Shown: positions 31,440 through 42,848 of the stretch, piece by piece
How positions within the stretch are numbered: position 1 is the stretch's first letter
Layout: each line of letters starts with the position of its first letter
The notes under the pieces: model-generated
Databases searched by the model: none
Seen by the model: the letters and a program-made list of their open reading frames with translations, nothing else
Told to the model about the DNA's origin: nothing
Made by a program: the position numbers and the translations under genes
DNA from: Galaxea fascicularis
Taxonomy: Eukaryota; Cnidaria; Anthozoa; Scleractinia; Euphylliidae
Assembly: GCA_948470475.1 (NCBI GenBank)
Contig: OX419335.1
Location: 13,225,634-13,289,633, forward strand
Length of the DNA: 64,000 nt
Direction of reading: 5' to 3'

Positions 31440-33975
31440 GCTTTTATAGCGGAGCTCCGCGGAGCAGCATTGATGAGAAAATATGGTAACCCATCGATCC
31501 GAGTAATTTTGGTTATGACGTTATCGTACGGCTCTCCGTACGTACGTCCGTACGTCCGTACGTCCACCCCTCGATATAAGCGAAGGTGAAATGTAACACT
31601 CGAGATGTGGGCAACCAGCGTTTTTCAGCGGCAAAATGAAATAACAAGCTGAAGACAACAAGAGAAAAAGGCCGGAGAAGAGACTGTAAACACTTGGACT
31701 GCCGGCCAAGGTGTTAAAAACATTAAATGACCGGCAGTCCGATAAAAATTGCAAGATCGAAGAATTCCAGTCAATTTAAACTGTCAAAGACCAGCCATCT
31801 ATGCAACCGGTTTTGCAGGATTTATCCATCATTTCTACAATTTTTAACGGACTGCCGGTCATTTAGTGTTTTTAACGCCTTGGCCGGCAGCCGACCTGAA
31901 AAAAATTCAGTGTCACGAAATACGGTTCGTCCAATAAGCCCAGCATAAAGCAAGTGCTGGACTTGGGATTTAAAAATCATTTCAGGATCGCTCCTCTTTT
32001 CCTAATCGACATACGATGGTTTGGATTAGCCAGGATTCTTTGATTCGACAATTTTTAGAAAAATCTCGCACTGCCGGCCATTTAGTGTCAATTCTAGTGT
32101 CACAAATTACGGTTCCTACGATAAGCCCAGCAAAAAACAAGCGCTGGACTTGAGATCTAAAAATCATTTCAAGTGCTACTATGAACAAATTTTACCCCTT
32201 GAACTTTTAGGTTTATCACATAGAATTCCAGGAAAGATTTAAAACGCCGTTTACCGTTTTCAAATATCTGCATTGGTTCCAGAGATATTTGAGTTTGAAA
32301 AATGTATAAAATATGCAAATGAGAGGACTGGTGACATCACAAACTCAACCCAAAATTTACATCAAGTATATAAACAGAGCTATCTCAGTCAATTTGAAAC
32401 AGAGACCACTGAAACTTGACAGGCTAATTGTTCTTCAGGCAACACACCGACGACTATAAAAGAATTCGGTTCCCATGGCAACTCACTCTTCTCCAGTCCC
32501 TCCAACCTGATTTCAATATTTTAGTGATTTTCAGCTTGAAAAAAATTGAACAAAGCCACAAGTTCGATTCAACATATTTATATGCTTGCTGGATCACACA
32601 AATGAGGCACCATTGGCAACTATCAAAATAGAATGCCAAAGGTGGCCAGTAAAGTCATTAATATCTGGGAGGTCTGGAACCCATTATGTTGCCATGGTAA
32701 CAAAACTTGTAAGCTCATATTGTGGAACACATCTGGTAGAATCTTACTGCAAAAAATCAAGCATGTCTGACAGAAATTGGCGGAGATATCTTTTTTCATC
32801 ATATTTGATTAAAATATGTTGAGTTTATGACGTCACTTGGCTAATTTGCATATATTAAGAACTTGAATATCTCTTGAACAAAATGAGATATTTCAATATA
32901 GTAAACAGCATTCTTCTTCTCGTACAGACTACTTTTTGTATTTTAAAATGGCTCAGAAAGGAAAGATGCAAATTTCGTCATAGTACCACTTTCAGGATCG
33001 CTTGACTTTTCCTAATCGACATACGATGGTTTGGTTTAGTCAGGATTCTTTGATTCGACAAGCATTTTGTAAAAAATGCAGACTTTGAAGGCTAATTATT
33101 GTAAAAACTGTTCGTCTTTTGTGAAGTGTTTACGGCTTACAAAGGTTTTTCAGAAATTCGTTTGTTTGAGTTGTTTGTCTGGACCTGTCTGTTGTTATTG
33201 GCAATCAGATGCTATCATTACCGGTGATGTGAATACAAATACCACTCACGACTTGTAAAGGTTTGTAGTTCACAATGTTTAATTTCAGTCAGAAATAAAA
33301 TCATTCTAAACTTTACGAGATTTGTATTCGCCTGATTCATGGTTTATATATGCTTGATCACTCTGTCACGGTCAAGTAAAACTTGTCGATTTTGCTCGAC
33401 TTTTTTCGATGTTATTGTACGGTAGTTTTCTATCGTCTTCACTCTTATGGATCACAAACATGACGCCATAAAATGTTCAAAACACTGAGACGAGAAAAGT
33501 ATTATTCTTCTTTTGTATGGGTGGTGTTGAAGAGTACCCGCACCTTTGGAGTTTTACCGTTTTGTTGTTATGAAATATTTTGGTTTGATAGGTTAAAATG
33601 TCAGCAATTCATGTAAGAAAATTTTGATTCAAGCAAAGCATATAATCAGTTCTGATGTTGAATTTAATGGTGGGATTGTTGACCAACATTTAGTCTGATT
33701 TACACCATTTTATATCGAAATGTATTAAAATTAAACTGTGATGGCAAACGTTTGTTAATCGTTTGTGCTCATAAGCATAAAAAGAGATGTAGTCCCTGAG
33801 CCAGAAAGTATATTTCAGTTAATTGAATGGTAGCTGTGATTGTGGCGCTGCAGCAGAACAGTAAAAAATTGTAATCACAATAGCGAAGTCCTTACTGGAG
33901 TGTTAACTCGATTCCTGGCATTGATATAAGTTACTGTGGAGCTCCGTTCTTAGGCTTGCCCCAATAATAAAGGGT
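31440..33975. mobile_element. TIR element, copy 2, filling a RASA1-like intron
   Basis: The left end AGCGGAGCTCCGCGGAGC and the inverted right end GTGGAGCTCCGTTCTTAGG resemble the element at 9648-12700, and 33060-33970 is a diverged direct repeat of 11700-12690. Inside are a (CGTACGTC)-type microsatellite at about 31528-31565, an inverted pair with GGACTGCCGGYC words (31697-31750 and 31838-31892), and a 72-bp direct repeat (about 31979-32050 and 32996-33067). Confidence 0.6.
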
Positions 33976-34029
33976 TCTTCACTCCAGTAATTACCACGAA
34001 AAATTTCAATACGTCACAAGTGGACTTAC

Positions 34030-34262
34030 TTGAATTTAAATTCTTCATTCCATATCGGTGAATGACCTTCCTGCGTCTTGGTTCTGCAGGTTTTAACTTC
34101 GTTCAGTGAAATCATGCAGTAAGGATGGGAAACTTTGTTCGAGCTATGAGCCTCGATTATGTTGACTTCTAAACTTCTGAGCTGTTTGACGTCCCTCTCA
34201 CTAGCGCCAGTGCTTGTGTTTATTCCTTTACCACAGAACTTCTTTATGGCTTCCATCCAATC
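34030..34262 (-). CDS. RASA1: RASA1-like exon: PH end and C2 start
   Basis: It reads DWMEAIKKFCGKG, then LRSLEVNIIEAHSS, HPYCMISLNEVKTCRTKTQE and PIWNEEFKF. The first part is the C-terminal helix of a PH domain (the conserved Trp), the second the opening strands of a C2 domain. Together they match p120 RasGAP (RASA1), in which PH-C2-GAP are consecutive. The acceptor is CATTTTAG and the donor GTAAGT. It starts in phase 0 and leaves two bases. Confidence 0.88.
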
Positions 34263-34445
34263 CTAAAATGCAGGCAAATGATGATGCCTTAACATGGCTC
34301 AAACAACAGCAAAATAACTTTTCAACGGAGAAAATACTGTTTCTTCAAACTGAAATGTTATAAAGCAAGGAGACTTTCTCTCTCTTGGGAGTACTCTTCA
34401 TAATGACTAGACACCACATGATCCATAAACACAACTGTTTCTTAC

Positions 34446-34530
34446 ATTTGCAAGATCCTGAGTGTCCGCACAAAGGTAGAACATCCGCGACTCATTGAAT
34501 GCTCGCACCACAACTTGAAAACAGTTTGGC
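34446..34530 (-). CDS. RASA1: RASA1-like exon: PH domain, late strands
   Basis: It reads PNCFQVVVRAFNESRMFYLC then ADTQDLAN. It aligns with the p120 RasGAP PH domain just before the final helix. The acceptor follows a pyrimidine tract (TTTCAAG) and the donor is GTAAGA. It ends in phase 0, joining DWMEAIKKFC in the next exon. The exon upstream of it (middle of PH) was not found. Confidence 0.8.
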
Positions 34531-34739
34531 CTTGAAACGACAACAGGGATTTCTTAGTGAATTGATTGGAAGCTTTTAATTTTGGCAGGGATGTCATTGC
34601 CTGGTCAAAGCCTGTCATAAAAGCATACAAGGCTGCGTCCGTGGAACGATTGAATTCTATTAAGAAACTTACAAATATTTGGTCATTTTTATTTTTGGCA
34701 AAGTGACCATCCGAAATTTGCACAAAGGATGTTATCAAA

Positions 34740-35170
34740 CAGTTAAACCATTTGCTACTTAATTTTTATGAAATGTCCGGCACAGACAAAGTTACTCGAG
34801 TCACAGTAATAAATAACTATGAACTTGGAGGCTTAAAAATGATTGACTTGCATAGTATGATTGTTTCCCTGAGGTTAGCATGGATGAAAAGGATTTTCAG
34901 CGACAGTGGTGGAACGTAGAAAAGCTATTTGATTTATAATCTGGAATGTAATGGAGGTCTATTCTTCTTTTTCTCAATTCTATGACGAGATTTTGTTATG
35001 GTGGACGCAATTTAGCCGGGAATTCCAAGCTGTCTTTCCAGAGGTGCAGGACTGGCACCATGCTGTTTGGAAAAACAAAGAAATACGCTTTTAAAACAAA
35101 CCAGTTTAATATAAAAATTGCTTCAAGACGGGTGTGTTTTACATGTAGGACCTCTGTTAGTGCAGTGATC
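34740..35170 (+). mobile_element. LINE reverse-transcriptase fragment
   Basis: Decayed C-terminal RT-like blocks: NNYELGGLKMIDLHSMI, SLRLAWMKRIF, FYDEILLWWTQF. They resemble L1/Tx1-like elements of corals. There are several stops. A GC-rich short palindrome (GCGCGCGACTCCGCGCG) lies at its end. Confidence 0.65.
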
Positions 35171-36399
35171 ATTTTATGCGCGCGCGACTCCGCGCGTGAA
35201 CTATCGCAGCGCATTGTGGTCAAGGGGAGACCATGTGCTGGAGATCTCAAGAAAGTTTAGACGGTCGATCCAACGCTGACATTGTGTAGTTTTTGTCAAC
35301 GTTTTTTACCGATTAGGACACAGACGTAAGTTTGTTCGCTGCACTTGCATTTGTATTTGTTTTGCTTTCCTTTATGGTAAGTTTCTGTTTTTTCCTTTTC
35401 TTTCAGTTTTTGAAACCGTAATCTACGTATCTACGGAATCTACGCGTCTTTCGAAATGTCTACATTAAATCACCGTTCCCTGTGAGAACATCGTCTGTAT
35501 CGTTTCTTTTTTGGCTCTCACAACCTCCAATTTCATCTGAAAAATGAAGAATCTTTTTAACTGTAGAATTAGCAAAAAAAATTTCTTAATTTGGGCAGAG
35601 GTCTCCGACATTCTGTGCTAGACCTCCCCATCTTAAATTTAATACGTCTGAAAACACACTAACAAGCACTCCAACAAAAGAACTTTTACAAATTGCTAAT
35701 TGTTAATAAAGCACCCCCCCCCACCCCACACTACAACTATAGTACAAAGTGAATTCAAATTGTCAATGGATCATTTAAAACAAATTTGTATGCTTCCTAA
35801 TTCTGTTGCGCTTGAATCGTATGTACAACATTTTGCATCACATTAAATCTTTGTAAACATGCATGCAAAGCATTTTCTGACGTCAAGTCAAAAATCGACC
35901 CACTCCCCATCTGACTCGGTCGTCTACCATATGATGCCTACTTTTTCGTAAGTTTTGAAGCCTATAAAAAGCCAACATTTAGCAATAGAGAACAAAAGAG
36001 GGCGCGATGTTTTTCGAACAGGTGGAAAGACTTGTTTAGCCAAACAAATATTTTGGGTTTAAGTGCACTTTACGAATTCCATTTGTTAGCCATCTAAATT
36101 CTCTAAGGCTACAAACCGTTATGTGTCTCGTAGTAAGTCGCAATTTCTTTAGTTTATAGCTTTTTGAACGTGAAAAGTGAAAAAAGCACATTTAACTGTG
36201 TAAACCACATCCATAAATCGTGACGACACTGGTGGTATAAATAACAAGAACAATTCTGTTTATCAAAATTTCTTGCCATATATCAAATTTGAGTTTGTAT
36301 TACCTTCCAAAAAAACTCTGATGAACCTCATAGACCACCGAAAAGCTTAGATCCATCATACCCTTTGGTTTGGTTCTCTGCAAATGAGGAAGAGATGGC
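35171..36399. other. Intron sequence without a recognised feature
   Basis: AT-rich sequence with a C-run at about 35715. No exon, RNA gene or repeat ends were recognised. Confidence 0.35.
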
Positions 36400-36729
36400 A
36401 TGGAATACACTGGTGCACTTGAAAAACATTCCAGAGATTGCCAAAAAAAAATTCATAAGATTGTAGAAGAACAAGGAATTAATCAACTTCCTTCAAAGAG
36501 ACCATGGTTAAATGTACTTCGTGGATACTCTACCTTTTCATTTTCGAAGAAGTATAAATGCTGTTCCAAGCCATCAAGAACAAAAAACATTCTTTTCCAC
36601 TTGTTGCGGTGTCCTGAGGGGAAATGGAGAAAACAACTTGAGCGAATAAATGCCAAGGACAAAACATTCTTGGACGTGCATGATATAATTTATTTATTTA
36701 TTTATTTATTTAACTTTCTAATTCCGTAA
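36400..36729 (+). CDS. Unrecognised ORF, 109 codons, ends in (TTTA)n
   Basis: The frame has a coherent composition for about 85 codons (DCQKKIHKIVEEQGINQLPS, KYKCCSKPSRTKNILFHLLR) and then runs into a (TTTA)n tract. The cysteines and basic residues look coding-like but match nothing I recognise. It might be an exon, or the end of a LINE-type element with a simple-repeat tail. The direction is opposite to the RASA1-like gene. Confidence 0.3.
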   Translation: MEYTGALEKHSRDCQKKIHKIVEEQGINQLPSKRPWLNVLRGYSTFSFSKKYKCCSKPSRTKNILFHLLRCPEGKWRKQLERINAKDKTFLDVHDIIYLFIYLFNFLIP

Positions 36730-36756
36730 ATGGTTTCAACCCAGGGGTCATGTCAT

Positions 36757-37199
36757 AACTAAGTGGAGTACGCGGATCGTCCGTGTGAGCGTAGTCCTGA
36801 GAAGGACTGTTTAAGTTGACATTGACTGACGTTTTGACAACCTGAGCGGAAGTCAAGTGATTTGTGCAACGTCAGTATGTGGCATAAATACTCTGATCGT
36901 TGATGTGACTGGTCAACAAAGTCGTGATGTTAATGGCATACAGACATTAGACTAACAAAGACGGATCGAAACGCACCAATCACTGTTTACAGTCTTCACA
37001 ACCAATGACAACTGACAGTTGACCAATAACATCACGACTTCGTTGACCAATCACATCAACGACCAAAGTATTTATGCCACCTACTGACGTTACACAAATC
37101 ACTTGACTCTGATGATGACTTCCGCATCAAGTTATCGAAACGTCATTCAATGTCCTTCCCAGGACCACACTCACCCGGACGATCGTACTCCACTTAGTT
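36757..37199. mobile_element. MITE with long inverted repeats
   Basis: The ends AACTAAGTGGAGTACG and CGTACTCCACTTAGTT are inverted, and homology continues inward for about 170 bp (GTCAAGTGATTTGTG, TGGCATAAATACT, TCAACGAAGTCGTGATGTTA-type blocks). A short centre separates the arms. No gene. Confidence 0.8.
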
Positions 37200-37779
37200 T
37201 TGACTATCTAATTCCTTTATTTACTTGTCTGTTGGTTTATTTGTTTTCAGGACTATAGCAGCGATAACCGCAAAAAGATTCAAGTGATGACGTTTCAAGT
37301 TTTAGCCCTTCATTAAAGTGAATCGAGGTAATACACAGTAATTTATAAAATATTTAAGATAGTACGTGCGCTCTCATTGTTCGACAGGTGTGTTTAGATG
37401 AGAGTATATAGCCACGGTCGTCACGTCACGCTCTCTGTGTTTCCCGGCACAATTTGAAAACATTTCAAAGCTCTTCCGTGAAGTAATTTCAATGTACAAA
37501 TATTAAAGAAACGGGAAAAAATTCACAAATTGCTTTGGGATTTGGCTATCTCTTCCTCCTCGCGCCCGAGGAAAAAAGCAAACGAAAGAAAAACCACAGT
37601 GCTTTGCCTGCCTAGTTGATCGTTCGCTAGACGACCACGTCCAGGGAACTCAAGCGAAGACCACAAAATATGCAACAAAATACTAGTAAACATTTTTCAT
37701 GGGACCCGAAAAAGGGTAACTAGTAACGAGTAACGGAGTAACGAGAAAACCAGTAACGGGCTAAAATCTCGAGAAGTTA
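37200..37779. other. Unassigned stretch, shared block near 37706-37800
   Basis: Mostly featureless. From about 37706 there is a block of GAGTAACG-type words followed by GGATATCGCTAAAA. It reappears in opposite orientation at about 48490-48595, so it probably belongs to the Penelope-like family 5' region. Confidence 0.4.
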
Positions 37780-38821
37780 ATGTTTTGTTTTTTGGATATC
37801 GCTAAAATCATAGAGAAAACAAGCCACGGGCCAATTATTCGAGGTGTAAACATTTGTGATCATCTTTTAAACGTGCGGATGGCCCTAGGAATGCACAGAA
37901 ATGTAGGGATACACGGTCGGAAATGGCAAGTTAAAAATCAACATGGTGGAATCCGAACAGTGCGTAGAGCATACAATACATTCTTTCAAATGAAACCTCT
38001 TATCCCTACACCAATACTTAAAGAGGCGCTCAGGCTAATTTTACTAGAAAGCTCATTCCAGTTTAACGCAAACAAGTACTTCCAAACACATAAAACCGCC
38101 ATGGGAACAAAGATGGCGGTCGCGTTTGCCAATATTTTAAAGACCAAAATTAAAATAGAAACCATAAGCCAAAGCGAAATCAAACCGGTCGTTTGGAAAC
38201 GCTTCATAGACGACACATTCTTCCTTTGGAACTCAAACACGGGAGAAATAACAAAGTTTATTGAACAAGAAAACAAATACCAGTAGTTATACGGGCTCAT
38301 TGGGGACGTAGCCAATCAGGAGCAAGTGCATCTCACTATTCTATTGTTTTCTGGGTCACGTGACCAAAAATCCAAGATGGCGGCCATTCTATTGTTTTGT
38401 AATGAATTCAAAATGGCGGTTAGGGTTACGTTGGGGCTACGTTGTAGTGTTACGGTTAGAGAGAAGGGGAGTATCCTATTGTTTGGGTTAGTGGGGGTAT
38501 GTCCATTGTTTTAGGGTTAGTGGGGTATCCCTCATTAGGGTTAGGGTTTGTGGGCCTGCCCGAGCACGTGTGCTGGTAATGAATTCAAAATGGCGGCTAG
38601 AGTTAGAAAAGAGATACAGTGGAAGAGTACTGATTTTGAACGGCCTGGTCTGTACTGTCTACCAGGTTTGACTTTGACATTCCACCGTACCTCGATAGTA
38701 GTAAAAGGCTGGAACACCATTTTATAAGGGTGAAAGGAGGAGGATGGAACCAATATCGGAGCGCGAAAAAACGATCACGCGGTTGAAAAAAATATTTAAC
38801 CAACTCGACACCACGATTTCA

Positions 38822-38890
38822 AGATGGTGCCGGGATCGAACCGACGCCCCCTGGACTCGCATAGTCCAAGCTCTACCACTGAGCTAAAGG
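38822..38890 (-). other. tRNA-like block in left arm
   Basis: On the minus strand: A-box TTTAGCTCAGTGGTAGAG, an anticodon arm TGGAC...GTCCA with loop TATGCGA (TGC in the anticodon position), and B-box GGTTCGATCCC. The acceptor ends do not pair well and position 33 is not T, so it is probably a tRNA-derived remnant. The mirror copy is at 43216-43284. Confidence 0.55.
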
Positions 38891-38933
38891 GAAATGTCTG
38901 TATGGGGTATCCCTGGTTAGCAACGGACACTAG

Positions 38934-39243
38934 CGGCGTTTTGTCGGCAGAACCACGCGCTCCGCTCTCATCGTGAAATCAGAAGTAAACACGGTTTTTG
39001 ATTCGAGTTTTACCTTGGCTTATTGTAGAAAAAACGAAAACTTGAATCAAAGCGCCAACGGAGAACAATCTTCAATTACGATGGAAAGAGAAAGCTAATG
39101 ACAGTTTGAGTTTAGTTCAGTTTACTTATGAAATATTTAATATTACAGAAATTAGAGAGACACACAGCGAAATGTGAATATAAATGAATAGACACCGCCG
39201 CAGAGGGATCTAGACAAGACTAGTTCATTAGATGTTATTGTTG
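38934..39243 (+). repeat. Polinton block R, copy 2
   Basis: It begins CGGCGTTTTGTCGGCAGAAC and ends ATTAGATGTTATTG, closely matching 13352-13652 of the large Polinton. The mirror copy is at about 42866-43180. Confidence 0.8.
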
Positions 39244-39259
39244 TCTCTCAAACCTTTAC

Positions 39260-39520
39260 ATGCAAATTTCAGTAACACACGGAACTTGTTATTGTGGTCA
39301 ACATGTCACTGAGACGAGAATACAAACATCTTCTTTTAAGGTTACCCGCAATCATTTTTACCGTAACAGTTTTATGAAGTTTTATTCGGTTCCCATGGGC
39401 GTCTCGCTTCCTCGAGGTCAACTCTCAATTATAGGTAAACAAGAGTCAGTTTACGTTGTTTCAAACGATCAATTGAAGCGCACGACTAATGATGATGAAT
39501 TACACGCACTTGAAAATTAA
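39260..39520 (+). CDS. 86-codon ORF, integrase-end remnant, left arm
   Basis: The start MQISVTHGTCYCGQHVTETR matches the cysteine-rich segment before the integrase remnant of the large Polinton (about 18928-19050). The rest (YSVPMGVSLPRGQLSIIG and a C-terminal Asp/Glu run) is not recognised. The identical ORF occurs inverted at 42588-42848. It reads inward from the terminus, as integrase does in Polintons, so it probably derives from the integrase 5' end. Confidence 0.5.
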   Translation: MQISVTHGTCYCGQHVTETRIQTSSFKVTRNHFYRNSFMKFYSVPMGVSLPRGQLSIIGKQESVYVVSNDQLKRTTNDDELHALEN

Positions 39521-39838
39521 ACACATAAGAGAAAAGTCGCCAGTGTTGCTCTGAGCTGCTCTTAATAGCTCAGAGTTGCTCTGAGTTAGCGCAAAGGAGC
39601 TCTCAAACTACTCAGAGTGGCTCTAAAAATGCAGTGCGACGACCCCTGGACTCACGAGCTCGATCACCATGCGATGAATACACTTAGTAACGGTTACTAG
39701 GGATGCGCTGGACGCACGTGCGATAATAAAACAGACAGAATTGAAACAGTAAAAATCGTGTATAATCTAAGGTTACAATCAAATAATCCAAGTAAAATAA
39801 GAATCTATCCAGCGAATATAAACAACGAAGGCGACAAA

Positions 39839-40270
39839 TCATAACATGCCAAAATAGCGCGACATCCTATCCTCAAACAATAAATTATTTTCTAATTCGA
39901 AATCAAGGGCAAAAGTGTCAGGTAAATGGGAAAAGGGTTCTTCCGTAAAAGTTTGAAATTCAAACGGTAATTGTTCAGGTACAGTCTCCTTACGTTTGCG
40001 AGCCGCTTCTTGGCGTAGCTGATCGAGTTCAGCGCGACGGCGACATTGTTGGCTATTACGTTCCTTTTCCCGCGCAACGTCCTCTTGCCATTGCTGACAT
40101 TTTCGTTCTGCTCCTTTCTGCCTATTGCATAACTTGCAATTCAAAAAGAAATCCCCATCGAAACCACAAAGCGGCTCTAAATCAGGAAAATCTACTGACT
40201 CTCCACATTGATCTTTCATCGATGTCTTAACAGCTGAATACAGAAATTCACTCCTGACTCTCAGTAACAC
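39839..40270 (-). pseudogene. Fused ORF made by a deletion in the left arm
   Basis: The first ~47 codons (SVDFPDLEPLCGFDGDFFLN, ending NCKLC) correspond to the C-terminal part of gene X in the right arm. The rest (QQWQEDVAREKERNSQQCRR to RMSRYFGML) corresponds to the C-terminal part of gene Y. In the right arm these are about 0.65 kb apart. So the left-arm ORF is a chimera created by an internal deletion and remains open. The first in-frame ATG is about 17 codons in. Confidence 0.6.
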
Positions 40271-40398
40271 ACGAAGTCAGTCGTTGCAGACATGCGCTCG
40301 AGACACTCGAAAAGAGTGACTTAGCCTTATAAATTAAATGGACGAATGTTTTGTCCTCATTTCTTATTAAACTTCCATAGAGTTGCGACGGCGAGAGA

Positions 40399-40623
40399 AT
40401 GACGCATTTTTGTCAATTTTGTGGGAGAGCATTTAGTCGTAAATTCAACAGAATTCGACACAAGGCAGTGAGTTGTCCTAAACGATTTGATGGCGAAGAA
40501 GAAGAAATGACCAGTCTTTCAAATGAGGAAGAAAACTTGAAACGAAGAACTGAAACCTAGGAAGTGGACAATACGCAAGAAAATGGTGTAAATGAAGACC
40601 TTGACAAGGACGGGGACGACGAC

Positions 40624-40664
<41 letters not shown>

Positions 40665-41578
40665 GAACGAAGGCGAAAGTAACGAAGAAAGTGACGAAGA
40701 CGAACAAAATGTAGATAGTGATACAGAAAATGAGACAGTTGATCCTTGGGAAAAACTACAAGGAGAAGTTATTAATGACCTGAATTCAGCTCAGGAGGAA
40801 CAGGTTGAAGAATAGGATGATGCTCAGGCTCAAGCGTCTAACCTTCTGCTTCCTGTTTACCGCAAAAAGCTACAACACTTGTATTTACATTACCTGAGGT
40901 GGTATCACAACCTAAAAACTGACTCGGTACACAGAAAGGTCATGAAAACATTACAAAACTTTATGGAAGACGATGAAATGGAATATACGGAGGCTGTAGA
41001 AGCTGCCGTCAGTAAGCGAAAGTACCTGTTGAACAGTCTGTTTGACTTGAAAGATATTACTAAAGAAACATCGACTGATGACGACAACGTAACATTTGAT
41101 GCAAGGAAGAGAAAGTTTTACGAACCTTTTTACACTTGATGAATTAAAAAATCAAATGAGGTCTGCAACGACTGACTTCGTGTGTTACTGAGAGTCAGGA
41201 GTGAATTTCTGTATTCAGCTGTTAAGACATCGATAAAAGATCAATGTGGAGAGTCAGTAGATTTTCCTGATTTAGAGCCGCTTTGTGGTTTCGATGGGGA
41301 TTTCTTTTTGAATTGCAAGTTATGCGAACTAGTATTGTACTTAATAAAGATGATGATTCTTATGTTGAGAACTGATGTGATGGCGACTTTTTATTGGTCT
41401 TACGTTTTACACGGGGTACCCAAGCTGACTTGCTAGGGGAATCAACTGCTCTTCAATTAAAATTTGTTGGAATAATTCTCAATCGTCTCTACAATGTTGC
41501 GAGCAATTTTGGGGCAATCGATGAGCAACATTGCCGTGAGTCAATAGAGTTGTTCGGTCGACACATCGACCAATGAAA
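40399..41578 (+). pseudogene. Gene X: C2H2 zinc-finger gene with two in-frame TAGs
   Basis: It starts with a zinc finger (HFCQFCGRAFSRKFNRIRHK then AVSC), followed by an acidic region with a poly-Asp run (GATGAT repeat, 40616-40661). A helical region follows (LQHLYLHYLRWYHNLKTDS, AVEAAVSKRKYLLNSL). Codons at 40558-40560 and 40813-40815 are TAG, yet the frame stays open across 246 codons. Further blocks follow with frameshifts after about 41110: SVDFPDLEPLCGFDGDFF, then FTRGTQADLLGESTALQLKF. I know no characterised function; similar C2H2 proteins occur in cnidarian genomes. Confidence 0.6.
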
Positions 41579-41689
41579 TGATTTTACTCAGAGCCACTCG
41601 TAGTAGTTTGAGAGCTCCTTTGCAGCCAACTCAGAGCAACTCTGAGCTATTAAAAAGCAGCTCAGAACACCACATAGTTAGTGGAAAAA

Positions 41690-42269
41690 ATGAAAGCAGC
41701 ACGGAGACGTCTCGCCAGACAGCAATCCCACCCGCCAGTCTACACCACCTTTGAAGAGTTGTTTGCCAGCATCCCTTCACCTCCCAATCCTTTGCAATCA
41801 GTTGCATTTACACAGACCTTCACACGGACGGTCCGCTCGCCGAACCCTCACCTTCCGTTCTACCTACATCACATGGTCCTTCGCCTTCCGTTCTACCTAC
41901 ACCACAAGGTCCCTCACACGCTGATTCCTCACACACATCTTCAGGTTCCCTAGTCACCGCCTTGCTTACCAGGAAACGTTTTTTAGGCAGAAAGGAGCAG
42001 AACGGAAATGTTAGCAATGGCAAGAGGACGTTGCGCGGGAAAAGGAACGTAATAGCCAACAATGTCGCCGTCGCGCTGAACTCGATCAGCTACGCCAAGA
42101 AGCGGCTCGCAAACGTAAGGAGACTGTACCTGAACAATTACCGTTTGAATTTCAAACTTTTACGGAAGAACCCTTTTCCCATTTACCTGACACTTTTGCC
42201 CTTGATTTCGAATTAGAAAATAATTTATTGTTTGAGGATAGGATGTCGCGCTATTTTGGCATGTTATGA
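41690..42269 (+). pseudogene. Gene Y: unrecognised gene with coiled-coil C-terminus
   Basis: From ATG at 41690: MKAARRRLARQQSHPPVYTT, then a Pro-rich stretch with repeated CTTCCGTTCTACCTAC words (about 41850-41910). After frameshifts, a charged coiled-coil part (QQWQEDVAREKERNSQQCRR) leads to the acidic, aromatic C-terminus SRYFGML and a stop at 42267-42269. The intact C-terminal half is duplicated in the left arm. It lies just after gene X, separated by an AGAGC-rich block (41588-41670). Function unknown. Confidence 0.5.
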
Positions 42270-42587
42270 TTTGTCGCCTTCGTTGTTTATATTCGCTGGA
42301 TAGATTCTTATTTTACTTGGATTATTTGATTGTAACCTTAGATTATACACGATTTTTACTGTTTCAATTCTGTCTGTTTTATTATCGCACGTGCGTCCAG
42401 CGCATCCCTAGTAACCGTTACTAAGTGTATTCATCGCATGGTGATCGAGCTCGTGAGTCCAGGGGTCGTCGCACTGCATTTTTAGAGCCACTCTGAGTAG
42501 TTTGAGAGCTCCTTTGCGCTAACTCAGAGCAACTCTGAGCTATTAAGAGCAGCTCAGAGCAACACTGGCGACTTTTCTCTTATGTGT

Positions 42588-42848
42588 TTAATTTTCAAGT
42601 GCGTGTAATTCATCATCATTAGTCGTGCGCTTCAATTGATCGTTTGAAACAACGTAAACTGACTCTTGTTTACCTATAATTGAGAGTTGACCTCGAGGAA
42701 GCGAGACGCCCATGGGAACCGAATAAAACTTCATAAAACTGTTACGGTAAAAATGATTGCGGGTAACCTTAAAAGAAGATGTTTGTATTCTCGTCTCAGT
42801 GACATGTTGACCACAATAACAAGTTCCGTGTGTTACTGAAATTTGCAT
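42588..42848 (-). CDS. 86-codon ORF, integrase-end remnant, right arm
   Basis: Mirror copy of 39260-39520 with an identical translation, reading inward from the right terminus. See the left-arm entry for the motif and its relation to the large Polinton. Confidence 0.5.
   Translation of the reverse strand: MQISVTHGTCYCGQHVTETRIQTSSFKVTRNHFYRNSFMKFYSVPMGVSLPRGQLSIIGKQESVYVVSNDQLKRTTNDDELHALEN

Larger units (their letters stand above)
38282..40294 (+). repeat. Mini-Polinton left arm
   Basis: It pairs with 41159-43799. The outer ~150 bp has several mismatches and a 27-bp extra segment near 38475; from about 38520 inward the arms look identical by eye. Compared with the right arm it lacks about 0.65 kb (the equivalent of 41332-41985). 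It holds GGGTTAGGGTT-type words near 38410-38560, a tRNA-like block, block R and two ORFs. Confidence 0.85.

Noticed and set aside
31521..31580. Tandem CGTACGTC words as a CRISPR-like or regulatory array
   Set aside because: It is a short simple repeat without regular spacers, in eukaryotic intron DNA.
38417..38560. Telomere-like TTAGGG words as an interstitial telomere
   Set aside because: The words are few and irregular, and are mirrored in the other arm, so they belong to the element and not to a telomere array.
38822..38890. A functional tRNA gene
   Set aside because: The acceptor ends do not pair and position 33 is not T; the copy lies in a transposon arm. It is kept as a tRNA-like block.
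40519..40707. Membrane protein on the minus strand (Ile/Val-rich ORF)
   Set aside because: The run of Ile codons is the reverse of the GATGAT poly-Asp tract in gene X.
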